Assembly: GCF_001012825.1 (NCBI RefSeq)
Contig: NZ_LCZJ02000018.1
Location: 363,122-427,121, forward strand
Direction of reading: 5' to 3'
Length of the DNA stretch: 64,000 bases
From: Paenibacillus etheri
Lineage (GTDB): Bacteria > Bacillota > Bacilli > Paenibacillales > Paenibacillaceae
Of this stretch, positions 25,204 to 34,786 are shown piece after piece (positions within the stretch are counted from its first letter, which is position 1; each line of letters opens with the position of its first letter). Below the pieces are notes generated by a model, which worked only from the letters and a program-made list of their open reading frames with translations, searched no databases and was not told the DNA's origin. The translations under genes and the position numbers were made by a program.

Positions 25204-26741
25204 ATGAGTGCTGCCAAATCGCCCAATCTGGGCATAGTTATCGCAGGTCTCTTATTAGGAATTCTGATGGCCTCCATGGACAGCACCATCGTTGCTACCG
25301 CAATGGTAATATTGTTGGGGAGCTTGGCGGAATGGACAAATTTGTCTGGGTCACATCAGCTTATCTCGTAGCCGAGATGGCGGGTATGCCCATTTTCGGC
25401 AAGCTGTCCGATATGTATGGTCGCAAAAAGTTTTTTATTTTTGGAATTATCGTGTTTATGGCGGGTTCGGCTCTCTGTGGAACAGCTGACACAATTACTC
25501 AGTTAGCTGCGTATCGGGCTATTCAGGGAATTGGTGGTGGTGCGCTGGTGCCAATCGCTTTTGCCATCATGTTCGACGCTGTACCGCTGGAGACTCGGGG
25601 GAAGCTGGGCGGGGCTTTCGGTGCAGTATTCGGATTGTCGAGTATATTTGGTCCATTGCTAGGTGCGTATATTACCGATCATATTGCTTGGCAGTGGATA
25701 TTTTATATTAACTTACCCCTTGGTCTGTTGGCTTTTGCGATGGTTGTATTCTTTTATAAAGAATCGCATGAGCATTCTAAACAGCCTATTGACTGGTTGG
25801 GAGCGGGTACGCTGCTTGGTTCAGTCATTTGCTTAATGTTTGCGCTAGAGCTTGGCGGGAAAGAGTATGCTTGGAATTCGTCCATGATTCTTGGTTTATT
25901 TGCAGCCTTTGTCATCCTTGCAGCTGTGTTTCTTTTTGTAGAGACTAGAGCGAAAGAACCGATCATTTCCTTTGCTTTGTTCAAAAAAAGATTATACGCG
26001 GTGAGCATTATCTGTGCTCTATTTAGCGGTGCAGCTTTTATTGTGGCTTCCGTGTATATTCCGATCTTTATTCAAGGAGTATTGGGCGGATCAGCTACAA
26101 ATTCAGGACTTGTATTGCTGCCGATGATGGTCGGCTCCGTGGTTACAGCTACGATGGGCGGATTTCTAATGTCAAAAACCAGTTACCGCAGCCTGCTGAT
26201 TCCTACATTCGCACTTTTGGTGATCGGCACTGGACTTGTAGCGACACTTACGCCGGATGCTTCGCGACTCCTTGTTACTTTGTATATGATTTTAATTGGA
26301 TTAGGGATCGGCGCTTCATTCTCAGTGCTAAGTACGGCATCCATTCATGGATTGACTGCGCAGCAACGTGGCTCTGCCAGCGCAACGCTGAATTTCATTC
26401 GTTCGCTGGGCATGACCATAGGCATAACCACCTTCGGTATCATTCAAAGTCACTACTTCTCAGCTAGTCTTACTAAGCTACTCTCGGCTAGTGGTGGAGG
26501 AGCGGCTCCTGGGGGAGCTATGGATTTTAAAGACCCACATGCTTTGCTCTCACCAGAGACTAGGTCGCTCATTCCACCTGAAATACTGGGTAAGATTACA
26601 ACTGGATTATCCTCATCCATTGTAAATACCTTTGCTTGGGCGGTGATTCCCGCAGTGTTAGCATTATTAGCTTCGTTCTATATGGGACGTCAGAAGATGG
26701 ATGCCTCTGCGGAGGGGGATGTTCAGGCGTCCGGGCATTAG
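25204..26741 (+). pseudogene. MFS drug exporter (DHA2/EmrB type) with a single-base frameshift
   Basis: ATG 25204, with GAGGAG upstream, opens MSAAKSPNLGIVIAGLLLGIL and ASMDSTIVATAM in frame, the DHA2 exporter motif. At about 25305 the frame shifts: the next conserved piece, GNIVGELGGMDKFVWVTSAYL, lies one frame over and is restored if one G is added to the GG run there. The rest, from 25332 on, is intact: motif A GKLSDMYGRKK, motif C-like region, ~14 membrane segments to 26741. Repaired it would be 512 residues. Either the strain carries a knocked-out exporter, or this is a base-calling error in a short G run. Confidence 0.85.
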
Positions 26742-26771
26742 GAAGTGGCTAAGGTATGATCATCAGAATGT

Positions 26772-26801
26772 AGCAGCTTCTCTTTTGAGAGGCTGCTTTT
26801 T
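26772..26801 (+). terminator. Intrinsic terminator
   Basis: AGCAGCTTCTC / GAGAGGCTGCT with a 4-base TTTT loop and a five-T tail, 30 bases after the MFS gene. Confidence 0.85.
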
Positions 26802-26842
26802 GATTCTGCGGAACAGAGTACAATTCTGTGAAAATAGTCTTG

Positions 26843-26884
26843 AAAGGCCACCATTTCGTGAGTGCACGAAGTGGCGGCCTTTTT
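26843..26884 (+). terminator. Second intrinsic terminator
   Basis: AAAGGCC...TTTCGTG / CACGAAG...GGCCTTTTT, a strong hairpin with bulges. Its loop AGTG is tight. Two consecutive terminators separate the MFS gene from whatever lies downstream. Confidence 0.75.
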
Positions 26885-26941
26885 ATATAATTCAAAATCC
26901 ATACATAACCTCCATCTCTAGTCCCACAAGACAGGTAGAGA

Positions 26942-27049
26942 ATGGTCGATTATACTGCGAATTTGGTTCACAAGCCTCTGACGGTTCTCCTGAGAAGACG
27001 TTCTGCTCTCTATCTCGCCGAAACCTCAGGTTCTGATACTGGTGCGTGA
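26942..27049 (+). CDS. Possible small ORF coupled to the next one
   Basis: 35 codons: ATG 26942 with AGGTAGAGA close upstream, ending TGA 27047-27049 as GTGA, the start of the next ORF. The Arg-rich middle (LRRRSALYLAETS) is not recognised. It could also be the front half of one gene that has shifted frame. Confidence 0.2.
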   Translation: MVDYTANLVHKPLTVLLRRRSALYLAETSGSDTGA

Positions 27050-27303
27050 CGAATCTATCACTTAAGTCAGGGGTGATCCCATTCTATTATTTGTTCGTGG
27101 TTACGATGACTGCTACACGTTTGATCGCTGTGAATCAGGCGTTGTCACCAGTAGCTGCCCCCACAAGCCTTCAACAAGTCAGATATTTCGCTGTGGGAGT
27201 TGCAGGTCAGACAGGACTTGTGCTGAAGGGCACGGATGGAAATGACTATGTATTATTTATCGATCTAACAGGAACACCTAATATTGGGATCCAGCGGGCT
27301 TAA
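27046..27303 (+). CDS. Hypothetical protein, 85 residues
   Basis: GTG start overlapping the preceding stop. The C-terminal 45 residues (QVRYFAVGVAGQTGLVLKG, VLFIDLTGTPNIGIQRA) look like real beta-sheet protein with regular hydrophobics, while the first 20 residues do not, so the real start may be ATG 27106. There is no strong ribosome binding site, and a terminator follows at 27343. Not recognised; it may be a fragment. Confidence 0.35.
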   Translation: MTNLSLKSGVIPFYYLFVVTMTATRLIAVNQALSPVAAPTSLQQVRYFAVGVAGQTGLVLKGTDGNDYVLFIDLTGTPNIGIQRA

Positions 27304-27342
27304 CTCTGATCACATTAATATCTTCAAACTCTGATCAATAAA

Positions 27343-27383
27343 AAACAGCAAGTCTCCTAGGTACAAATAGGGACTTGCTGTTT
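27343..27383. terminator. Bidirectional terminator
   Basis: AAACAGCAAGTC / GACTTGCTGTTT hairpin. On the minus strand it is followed by a T run and ends the PFL-like operon. Confidence 0.85.
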
Positions 27384-27393
27384 GAGGTTTCTA

Positions 27394-28752
27394 TTAGTTC
27401 TTAAAGCTGTGAATTGGAGCAGGAATTCGTCCGCCTCGGTTAATGAAGTTGGCGCAATTGAAGCCATTAACTGCCATGACAGGTGCATATCCAAGGAGGC
27501 CGCCAAATTCTACGATTTCGCCTACATCCTTGCCGATGACAGGAATGACGCGAACAGCGGTTGTTTTGTTATTGACCATTCCGATAGCAGCTTCATCGGC
27601 GATGATGCCAGAGATCGTCTCTTTGGTGGTACTTCCCGGTATAGCAATCATGTCCAGTCCTACAGAACATACACAGGTCATGGCTTCTAGCTTCTCGAGA
27701 GTAAGAGCACCACGTTGAACGGCTTGAATCATTCCGTGGTCTTCACTAACTGGAATAAATGCTCCACTTAGTCCACCAACATAGGAGGAGGCCATAACGC
27801 CACCTTTTTTAACATTGTCATTTAGAATTGCCAGAGCGGCTGTTGTTCCTGGTGCGCCAGCTTCCTCCAGACCCATGACTTGAAAGATCTCCGCAATGGA
27901 GTCTCCAATTTCAGGTGTTGGAGCCAGAGATAGATCGATAATCCCAAAAGGTACGTTCAACCGTTTGGATGCTTCCTGAGCAACTAGTTGTCCCACGCGT
28001 GTAACTTTAAACGCAGTACGTTTGATCGTTTCACACAGGGTTTCGAAGTCCTGGCCTTTGACTTCCTCTAACGCACGCTTGATTACGCCTGGGCCACTGA
28101 CACCCACATTGATGACGCATTCCCGTTCTCCAACACCATGAAAGGCTCCCGCCATAAAAGGATTGTCCTCGACGGCATTACAGAAGACAACTAGCTTAGC
28201 ACAGCCGATGGAATCCCGATCCTTGGTGCGTTCCGCAGTTTGAATAATGATGTCACCCATTAATTTTACAGCATCCATATTGATTCCACTTCTGGAGGAG
28301 CCAACGTTAACGGATGAGCAGACTCTTTCAGTGACTGCCAGAGCTTCTGGGATGCTGTCGATTAGAATGCGATCACCTTTGGTGCAGCCTTTTTGCACGA
28401 GTGCAGAGAAGCCGCCAATAAAGTTAACGCCAACTTCTTTAGCAGCCTTGTCCAAAATTTCCGCTACAGGTACATATGTATCCGTCTTCACGGCGCCAGC
28501 AGCAATAGCGATAGGGGTCACAGAAATCCGTTTATTAACAATCGGAACACCGAATTGTCTTTCTAGATCTTCACCTGTTTTGACGAGCTTCTCGGCGGAT
28601 CTGGTGATCTTGTCGTATACATTTTGGTTAAAAGTCCTCATATCTGTATGAGCACAATCCATGAGGCTGATCCCCATCGTTATGGTACGTACATCCAAAT
28701 TCATTTCACGAATCATTTTATTCGTTTCTTGTACTTCCACCAGTGATATCAT
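27394..28752 (-). CDS. PFL-like protein, UPF0210 (DUF711) family
   Basis: 452 residues from ATG 28752 (AGGAGG, 6-base spacing; the longer frame start at 28797 and ATG 28758 do not fit this site). Conserved, Cys/Gly-rich protein with a fold related to pyruvate formate-lyase; [35 protein letters not shown] and GVSGPGVI are family blocks. Enzymatic role unknown. In Bacillota it is usually encoded right after a UPF0237 ACT-domain protein, as here, 10 bases downstream, which suggests a common pathway, possibly amino-acid related. Confidence 0.9.
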   Translation of the reverse strand: MISLVEVQETNKMIREMNLDVRTITMGISLMDCAHTDMRTFNQNVYDKITRSAEKLVKTGEDLERQFGVPIVNKRISVTPIAIAAGAVKTDTYVPVAEILDKAAKEVGVNFIGGFSALVQKGCTKGDRILIDSIPEALAVTERVCSSVNVGSSRSGINMDAVKLMGDIIIQTAERTKDRDSIGCAKLVVFCNAVEDNPFMAGAFHGVGERECVINVGVSGPGVIKRALEEVKGQDFETLCETIKRTAFKVTRVGQLVAQEASKRLNVPFGIIDLSLAPTPEIGDSIAEIFQVMGLEEAGAPGTTAALAILNDNVKKGGVMASSYVGGLSGAFIPVSEDHGMIQAVQRGALTLEKLEAMTCVCSVGLDMIAIPGSTTKETISGIIADEAAIGMVNNKTTAVRVIPVIGKDVGEIVEFGGLLGYAPVMAVNGFNCANFINRGGRIPAPIHSFKN

Positions 28753-28762
28753 GGCCATCCTC

Positions 28763-29032
28763 CTAAATGCGGTGCATAATATTAAAAATATCCTCATGCT
28801 GAAGCTTGATTTCTACACCGATCGCTTCTCCGATCAAATGCAAATCCTCAACAATATCCTCAAATGCTTTAGTCGCGCCAGTAATGTCTACAATCATCAT
28901 CATGTTAAAATAATCCTGTACAATCGTCTGAGAAATATCCAGAATGTTCAAGTTGTGCTCGGCAAGATATGTACATACCTTGGCAATAATTCCTACTTTG
29001 TCTTTTCCCAGTACAGTAATAATCCCCTTCAT
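28763..29032 (-). CDS. ACT-domain protein, UPF0237 family
   Basis: 89 residues from ATG 29032, with GGGAGG 9 bases upstream. A single ACT domain ([24 protein letters not shown]-like switch replaced by [20 protein letters not shown]) that binds amino acids and often regulates the enzyme encoded next door. The downstream PFL-like gene starts 11 bases after its stop, so the pair is an operon. Ligand unknown. Confidence 0.9.
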   Translation of the reverse strand: MKGIITVLGKDKVGIIAKVCTYLAEHNLNILDISQTIVQDYFNMMMIVDITGATKAFEDIVEDLHLIGEAIGVEIKLQHEDIFNIMHRI

Positions 29033-29060
29033 GGTTACAGCCTCCCTTTGTATATGGTGA

Positions 29061-29150
29061 TTACGCCGTGTAAACGGAATGAACCATTCCAATCATTATT
29101 ACAAAAGCTGAAGCAAGCTTCAACCAAAGGTTTTTTGTCAGCTTGATCAT
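29061..29150 (-). CDS. Possible 29-residue peptide upstream of the ACT gene
   Basis: ATG 29150 to TAA, ending 29 bases before the ACT start codon. A basic/Trp-containing head MIKLTKNLWLKLASA is followed by a hydrophobic segment FVIMIGMV and a short tail HSVYTA, so it could be a membrane or leader peptide. GGA lies 12 bases upstream, a weak ribosome binding site. The sequence also holds a GAAGC-TT-GCTTC hairpin, so this may be leader RNA instead. Confidence 0.3.
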   Translation of the reverse strand: MIKLTKNLWLKLASAFVIMIGMVHSVYTA

Positions 29151-29249
29151 TTTTTTATTAAGTCCTATGAATTTTAATAAAATTCGATTGACAGTGTATG
29201 AAAAATATGATGAAGTGAGAGATTGATACGATACTCTGAAGGAGTAAAT

Positions 29250-30881
29250 ATGACTACACAAAAATATAAAGATATGGTTGAAGAGCGGACCAAACAAACC
29301 CTCCAGGAATGGTCGGAACTGTCGGAAGTTAACGAGAAGGACATTTATCGTTTTTTGCATAATTTAAAAGGCACGGCAGGAACTGTTGGGTTACAAGAAG
29401 TTCAACAATTTGCAGAGGCAACGTTGCCCTATTTCATGGAAAGCAGTCTTAAGAGCTGGACTGCCCTTGAGTGGGGCGATTATTTGTATCCGCTTATTCC
29501 ACTGTTTGATCAAGATTCATCGGCTTCTCTAGGTTCAGTTAAACAGTTAGACAAAAAAGGGCATGATGTTTCGCTCCCGCATAATGATATTTTGCTTATT
29601 GATGATGATGTTGAACTAGTTGCTTATTTAAAAGAATCATTGGAGAAGCAGAACTATTATGTAAGCATTGCTTTATCCGCTGAACGGGGTCTTAAGATTT
29701 TCTATGAAACCAAACCGGATCTGATACTTCTGGATATTCTCTTACCAGATATCAGCGGGATTGAGGTCTTGAATCAAATTATCGGCAAAGCCAAAAAAGA
29801 ACGGATTCCTATCATCATTATAAGTGGAGAGTACTCCAAAGCGACTCAATTGCATGCGTATAGATTGGGCGTGATGGATTTTTTATCGAAGCCTGTAGAT
29901 ATTGATTTATTTCTTGCTCTGATCAAAAACCGCTTTGAGTTAAAGAGGGAGTGGCAAGAATCCATCATTGTGGATGAATTGACGGGTGCGTTTAATCGAA
30001 AACACTTTAATCAAGTGATGAAGCAGCTGATTTGCGATTTTAAACGCACAGAACGGGTGTTTTCTTTAGCGCTGATTGATCTGGACTATTTCAAAAAAAT
30101 TAATGATACCTATGGTCATCTAGTCGGAGACGAGGTATTGCAGTCCCTATCTGAGCTTGTACAGAGTTCGATCCGTATGGAAGATACCTTTTGTCGTTTC
30201 GGTGGAGAAGAGTTTGCAGTGTTCTTGCCAAATACGGATGCGAGTTCTGCATTGACAGTGATACACCGTATTCAGGAGCGATTTGCTGCTACCGACTTTA
30301 TTGCGAAAGATGAAGTCTTTCATGTGACCTTTTCTAGTGGAATATCAGAAGTAACAGCAGCCGAGAATATTGCCGATAAAATTGTAGAGGAAGCAGATCA
30401 AGCTCTCTATGCGAGCAAGGATGCCGGAAGGAATCAGACGACGCTCTACACCGATCATTTATCGTCGACTAAAAAGCATTCGGTTCTAAATGTAATTATT
30501 GTAGATGATGATGCGTTGATTCGAAAAATAGTGACTCATCAGATGGATAATTGGGAGCCGGAGGACATTGCTGAGGTGAATATCAGCAGTTTTGCGAATG
30601 GACTGGATTTCTTACAATCGGATTGGTATTCCGTGGATGAGAAATATATTATCCTGCTGGATGGTGTGATGCCGGATCTTGATGGCGTTGAAGTCCTGGA
30701 AAGAATTCGTAAAACGTATCCGGAAGTGAATATATTAGTGATCATGCTGACAGGGAGAAATAATCAGGCGGATATTGTACATGCCCTGCAGATGGGTGCC
30801 GATGATTATGTAGTTAAACCTGTCCATATGCCTGAGCTGCTGTCCCGAATGGAACGGTTGGCTCATAGATTCTTGTTCTAA
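29250..30881 (+). CDS. Hpt-REC-GGDEF-REC diguanylate cyclase
   Basis: 543 residues from ATG 29250 (AAGGAG upstream). Domains in order: Hpt with phosphohistidine H37 in HNLKGTAGTVG; REC1 with phospho-Asp D162 (LLDILLPD); GGDEF with active GGEEF at 318-322 and a product-inhibition RxxD site, R309-MED312, five residues before it; REC2 with D471 (ILLDGVMPD). So it should make c-di-GMP, under control of two receiver domains, and can also pass phosphate through its own Hpt. First gene of a three-gene operon with a stand-alone receiver and a hybrid kinase. Confidence 0.92.
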   Translation: MTTQKYKDMVEERTKQTLQEWSELSEVNEKDIYRFLHNLKGTAGTVGLQEVQQFAEATLPYFMESSLKSWTALEWGDYLYPLIPLFDQDSSASLGSVKQLDKKGHDVSLPHNDILLIDDDVELVAYLKESLEKQNYYVSIALSAERGLKIFYETKPDLILLDILLPDISGIEVLNQIIGKAKKERIPIIIISGEYSKATQLHAYRLGVMDFLSKPVDIDLFLALIKNRFELKREWQESIIVDELTGAFNRKHFNQVMKQLICDFKRTERVFSLALIDLDYFKKINDTYGHLVGDEVLQSLSELVQSSIRMEDTFCRFGGEEFAVFLPNTDASSALTVIHRIQERFAATDFIAKDEVFHVTFSSGISEVTAAENIADKIVEEADQALYASKDAGRNQTTLYTDHLSSTKKHSVLNVIIVDDDALIRKIVTHQMDNWEPEDIAEVNISSFANGLDFLQSDWYSVDEKYIILLDGVMPDLDGVEVLERIRKTYPEVNILVIMLTGRNNQADIVHALQMGADDYVVKPVHMPELLSRMERLAHRFLF

Positions 30882-30902
30882 CACGAAGGGAATTGTGCGA
30901 AT

Positions 30903-31277
30903 ATGCAAAAAATAATGGTAGTGGATGATGAAGAAGTATTACGGATGTTAATTGAGGATACGCTGGAGGATTTAGAGAATGTTGAGATTCACACGGCGGA
31001 GAATGGATTGGAGGCACTGACTAAGCTATCCGCAGATCATTTTGATCTAGTAATTCTGGATTATATGATGCCGGAAATGACAGGGATTGAAGTGCTTCAG
31101 CAGCTGGATGAGGAGAAGAAGAGCACTACAGCGATATTAATGTTAACGGCCAAAGCCCAGGATGTGGATCGAATTCGAGCTGTTGAAGCAGGAGCACGTT
31201 ATTTCATGCCGAAACCGTTCAGCCCAATGGAACTCTTGCAGATTGTGGAGGGGATCCTAAGTGGTGAAGGAAAGTAA
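30903..31277 (+). CDS. Stand-alone response-regulator receiver
   Basis: 124 residues; one REC domain with acidic pair VVDDEE (D8, D9), phospho-Asp D53 (LVILDYMMPEM), Thr switch in MLTAKAQ and Lys in MPKPFSPMEL. No output domain, so like Spo0F or CheY it probably works as a phosphate shuttle or by protein contact. It overlaps the kinase gene by 17 bases, a sign of tight co-translation. Confidence 0.93.
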   Translation: MQKIMVVDDEEVLRMLIEDTLEDLENVEIHTAENGLEALTKLSADHFDLVILDYMMPEMTGIEVLQQLDEEKKSTTAILMLTAKAQDVDRIRAVEAGARYFMPKPFSPMELLQIVEGILSGEGK

Positions 31278-34200
31278 AGCTAATCACAGTATCAAAAATA
31301 AATATTTTCGTATCATTGTATTTGTGTTCTCTTTAATCATTATTATGGGAACTGTATTTTTTATTTTCATAAACTATGAGCAAGATGAATTAAGTAGAGA
31401 CCGTGAAAGTTTGCAGAATAAAGCAGACACGATTAGCGAGATGGCAAGCACGTTAAATGATGTGTTTTTTCGAGCTAGGGGATTCACTTTACTGAAGGAC
31501 GAGAATGAATTGAAGCTCTTAAATGTAGCCCTAGTTAACTTTGATAAGATTCTGGATACGTATTCCAATCTTAATTTAACGTCCGAAGAAGCCTTATTTA
31601 GAGATGGTTTAAAATCATTTTATGTCCAATATAAAAATAAAACTCTTCCAGAAGCGATTCGGCTTGTCGAGGCTGATAATTACGCAGCTTTGAGAGCTTT
31701 AGCTGAAGACGGTAGTACTAAATCAGTGAATGATTTTCTTACGTATACGAAAGAGTACAGACTGCGATCCGATACCGAATTAAATAACATGGCACTGGAT
31801 TACATCAAACGGGCTAACGAATTCACTTTTATCACCTTCTTTTTTAGTACAATTATACTACTGTTCTTTACCTTTATGATCTGGCGGATTCTTAAGAACT
31901 TGATTAATCCTATTTTGAAATTGGAAGGGGCCACTCATTCATTAGCTGCCGGTGAGGAAATTCTTCTGGGTAAGCTTAAGAATCAGGATGAAATCGGACG
32001 ACTTTATACTGCATTTCTAAATATGGCTAGAAGTATTCAGGACAAAGAAGAAGAATTGATGATGCAGAACGAAGAGCTACACGCGCAGCAGGATGAACTT
32101 CAGGATCAGCAGTACAGACTGCAACGCTCGCTTAGTGAAATAGAGAGTATGATGAAGGCACTCAATCAATCCTCAGCGGTTGGGATCCTTACAGATAAAG
32201 GAGTATTTACCTACGCGAATGATAATTTAAGCAAATATACAGGCTATAAAAATTCTGAAGTTATCGGTTTCACCTATAAGTTATTAGAACTCTATAATAT
32301 TTCTAGAGAACAAATGCAGAAGATCTTCAACAAATTAAATACGGGTGGGGTATGGAGCGATGAACTCCAGATTCTGACCAAAGACGGATTGCCAATCTGG
32401 ATGCATCTGACTATCGTGCCGTATCTGAATAATGATGGAGTGATTTATCAGTACATTCTCATCGCGTATGATATCACCTCTATGAAAAGTGTACAGCTGG
32501 AGCTTGCGGAAACGCTTAAGAATACGGAGCAGACCAAAAAGATGCTTGAGCTTAATAACCAGCTGAATCATGATATTACTTACACCTTAGATAAACATGA
32601 ATTTGCAGATAAGTTTATTCAGTTCATGCATCACCTGTATTCATTTGATTCGAGTTTCTTCCTTCTTGTAAAAGATAAGATCGCGGCTGTTAAAGGGATT
32701 CCTCAGGAAAATGTTGAGCGTTATCTCGATAATGAGAACAATGAAATGTTATATCGTTTGAAAACGGAAAAAACCTATCTGATTAAGCGTTTAGCTACGC
32801 AATCGGAACAGGGAATTTCTGCGAATGAGGTCTACTGTTATGACTTCTATACGACTGTTGTGAATGCAGAAGATGAGATTCTAGCTGTATTTTGCGGAAG
32901 CCGGATTGGACACTCCTTCAGTAAAGAAGAGATTAATGAGGTTCAAGGAATGATGAACCGCGTTGCTCTGGCGATTGAACGTTTATTCATGTATGAAGAG
33001 ATTGAACATGGACGAAAGCTGAACCGCGATATCGTGAACAATGTAAACGAAGGCATTCAGTTCGTGAATACAGAAGGCATGATGCTGCAGATGAATAAGG
33101 CATTGTGCAATATGGTTAACTTTGAATGGACCGAAGGTACATTGATTCCTAGAAAAGAATGGATGGATTATTTCATCGAATGCTCGAATGAGAAGGATAA
33201 ACTTTGGTTGTTCTTTGAGCAGGCGATTGCTGAGTATTCGCTGGAGTCCAGTAGTATGCAATACTCTATTGGTACAGAACCCATGAAGCATATTGATGTT
33301 TATGCGATTCCCGTTTTCCGCCGAGAGCTTAGAATTGGTACATTGTTCGTATACAGAGATATCACTAGGGAGTACGAACTGGATCTTATGAAATCTGATC
33401 TTGTCAGTACAGTAAGCCATGAACTGAGAACGCCATTGTCGAGTGTATTAGGATTCACGGAACTGCTATTATCCAAAACCATGAAGCCTGAGAAGCAGTT
33501 GAAGTATTTAGAGACGATTCATAAGGAAGCGAAGCGGTTGACTGAGCTTATTAATGATTTTCTGGATTTGCAGAGAATGGAGTCAGGTAAGCAGCAGTAT
33601 ATCACAGAGCATGTGAATCTCAGTGAAATTGTGCTTGGGGTTATCGATCAATATAAACTTAGTAGCACACATCATGTACTGCTGGTGGATGAGGCTCTGA
33701 ATGCGGAAGTAGATGTAGACAAGGATAAGATTGTTCAAGTTCTGACGAATCTGTTAAGTAATGCGATCAAATTCTCACCGTCTAGCAATGAAGTAAAAGT
33801 ACTGCTGCATAATGAGCCGGATCACATTATTGTGCGTATCCAGGATAATGGTCTGGGAATTCCTAAGGATCAAATAGGCCAGCTATTCCAAAAATTCAGA
33901 AGAGTGGACAACAGTGCCTCTAAAAGAATTGGTGGAACAGGTCTTGGTCTTGCCATCTGTAAAGAAATAATTGAGAAACAAAAGGGAACCATCGGTATTG
34001 ATTCGGTAGAAGGAGAGGGGACAACCGTTTGGTTTAGCCTCCCAATCCTCAATGCAGAAGCAAGCCGACAGCAAGATGAGCTAAACAAATGGAATGCTGA
34101 TAAAGAGCTCAAGCCTAATGTAATGATTGTTGAAGATGATTACAGTCTTTCGTTGCTTTTATCAGAAGAGCTTAAAGGGAAGGGGTTCCGTGTTACCCAT

Positions 34201-34521
34201 CATTATCATCCACAGCAAGCTTTTGATCAGGCTTTAAAAACACCATTTGTTGCGATAGTGGTTGATCTGATGCTTGGTGAAGAACTGGACGGTTGGGATT
34301 TAATCCGAATGCTAAAAGATGATTCGAGAACAGAGAATATTCCGATTGTTATCTCTTCTGCTCTGGATCAATCGGATAAGAACCAATTGAATGATGTGAT
34401 ACAGAAGTATTTAACGAAACCTTATCCGCCTGGAGAGTTATCGAATACGCTTGAAGAAATTGTGAAGATAAAGACAGGGGTAGGCGAGGTATTATTTCCC
34501 GAAAGTAAGAAGCATTTATAG
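31261..34521 (+). CDS. Hybrid sensor histidine kinase
   Basis: 1086 residues from GTG 31261 (GGAGGGG 7 bases upstream). Membrane segment ~18-38, a ~150-residue outer sensor domain, second segment ~190-212, HAMP, a coiled coil rich in Glu/Gln (~255-300), a PAS domain (~305-410), a GAF-like region (~445-590), a second PAS-like region (~600-710), then HisKA with H720 (SHELRTPLSSVLGF), HATPase with NAIKFSPSS and GTGLGLAIC, and a C-terminal REC with D1002 (VVDLMLGEELDG). The chain has no Hpt domain, which the operon's first gene supplies. Terminator at 34569. Confidence 0.93.
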   Translation: MVKESKANHSIKNKYFRIIVFVFSLIIIMGTVFFIFINYEQDELSRDRESLQNKADTISEMASTLNDVFFRARGFTLLKDENELKLLNVALVNFDKILDTYSNLNLTSEEALFRDGLKSFYVQYKNKTLPEAIRLVEADNYAALRALAEDGSTKSVNDFLTYTKEYRLRSDTELNNMALDYIKRANEFTFITFFFSTIILLFFTFMIWRILKNLINPILKLEGATHSLAAGEEILLGKLKNQDEIGRLYTAFLNMARSIQDKEEELMMQNEELHAQQDELQDQQYRLQRSLSEIESMMKALNQSSAVGILTDKGVFTYANDNLSKYTGYKNSEVIGFTYKLLELYNISREQMQKIFNKLNTGGVWSDELQILTKDGLPIWMHLTIVPYLNNDGVIYQYILIAYDITSMKSVQLELAETLKNTEQTKKMLELNNQLNHDITYTLDKHEFADKFIQFMHHLYSFDSSFFLLVKDKIAAVKGIPQENVERYLDNENNEMLYRLKTEKTYLIKRLATQSEQGISANEVYCYDFYTTVVNAEDEILAVFCGSRIGHSFSKEEINEVQGMMNRVALAIERLFMYEEIEHGRKLNRDIVNNVNEGIQFVNTEGMMLQMNKALCNMVNFEWTEGTLIPRKEWMDYFIECSNEKDKLWLFFEQAIAEYSLESSSMQYSIGTEPMKHIDVYAIPVFRRELRIGTLFVYRDITREYELDLMKSDLVSTVSHELRTPLSSVLGFTELLLSKTMKPEKQLKYLETIHKEAKRLTELINDFLDLQRMESGKQQYITEHVNLSEIVLGVIDQYKLSSTHHVLLVDEALNAEVDVDKDKIVQVLTNLLSNAIKFSPSSNEVKVLLHNEPDHIIVRIQDNGLGIPKDQIGQLFQKFRRVDNSASKRIGGTGLGLAICKEIIEKQKGTIGIDSVEGEGTTVWFSLPILNAEASRQQDELNKWNADKELKPNVMIVEDDYSLSLLLSEELKGKGFRVTHHYHPQQAFDQALKTPFVAIVVDLMLGEELDGWDLIRMLKDDSRTENIPIVISSALDQSDKNQLNDVIQKYLTKPYPPGELSNTLEEIVKIKTGVGEVLFPESKKHL

Positions 34522-34568
34522 TTTTTATTTATCACAATATTTTATAAATAGTATCATTTTTTATAATG

Positions 34569-34613
34569 AAACCGATCAAAACAGGGCAAATCATACTGTT
34601 TTGATCGGTTTTT
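34569..34613 (+). terminator. Operon terminator
   Basis: Perfect AACCGATCAAAACAG / CTGTTTTGATCGGTT stem with an 11-base loop and five Ts, closing the phosphorelay operon. Confidence 0.92.
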
Positions 34614-34622
34614 ACGTACTTT

Positions 34623-34639
34623 ATTGATACTTTTTCAAT
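34623..34639. promoter_or_regulatory. Candidate LysR-type operator upstream of cysJ
   Basis: ATTGA-N7-TCAAT, an interrupted dyad of the T-N11-A kind bound by LysR regulators. In B. subtilis, cysJI is controlled by the LysR-type CysL. A possible promoter lies downstream: TTTACA at 34678-34683, 18 bases, TTTTAT. Confidence 0.35.
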
Positions 34640-34786
34640 AATTAACAATTTTTAGGTGAAAATGACTTCATTGATCGTTTACAAATATTGTGATAGCCTG
34701 ATTTTATGAGGTTCTAAAAAAGGCTCAGGTAAGATTTAAATGAGGTACGGATCATAACGAGATTTCATGTTTAGGAGAGGTGGATA

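Noticed and set aside
26701-27036. 111-codon ORF running out of the MFS gene
   Set aside because: It starts inside the exporter coding sequence and crosses two terminators; no coding character.
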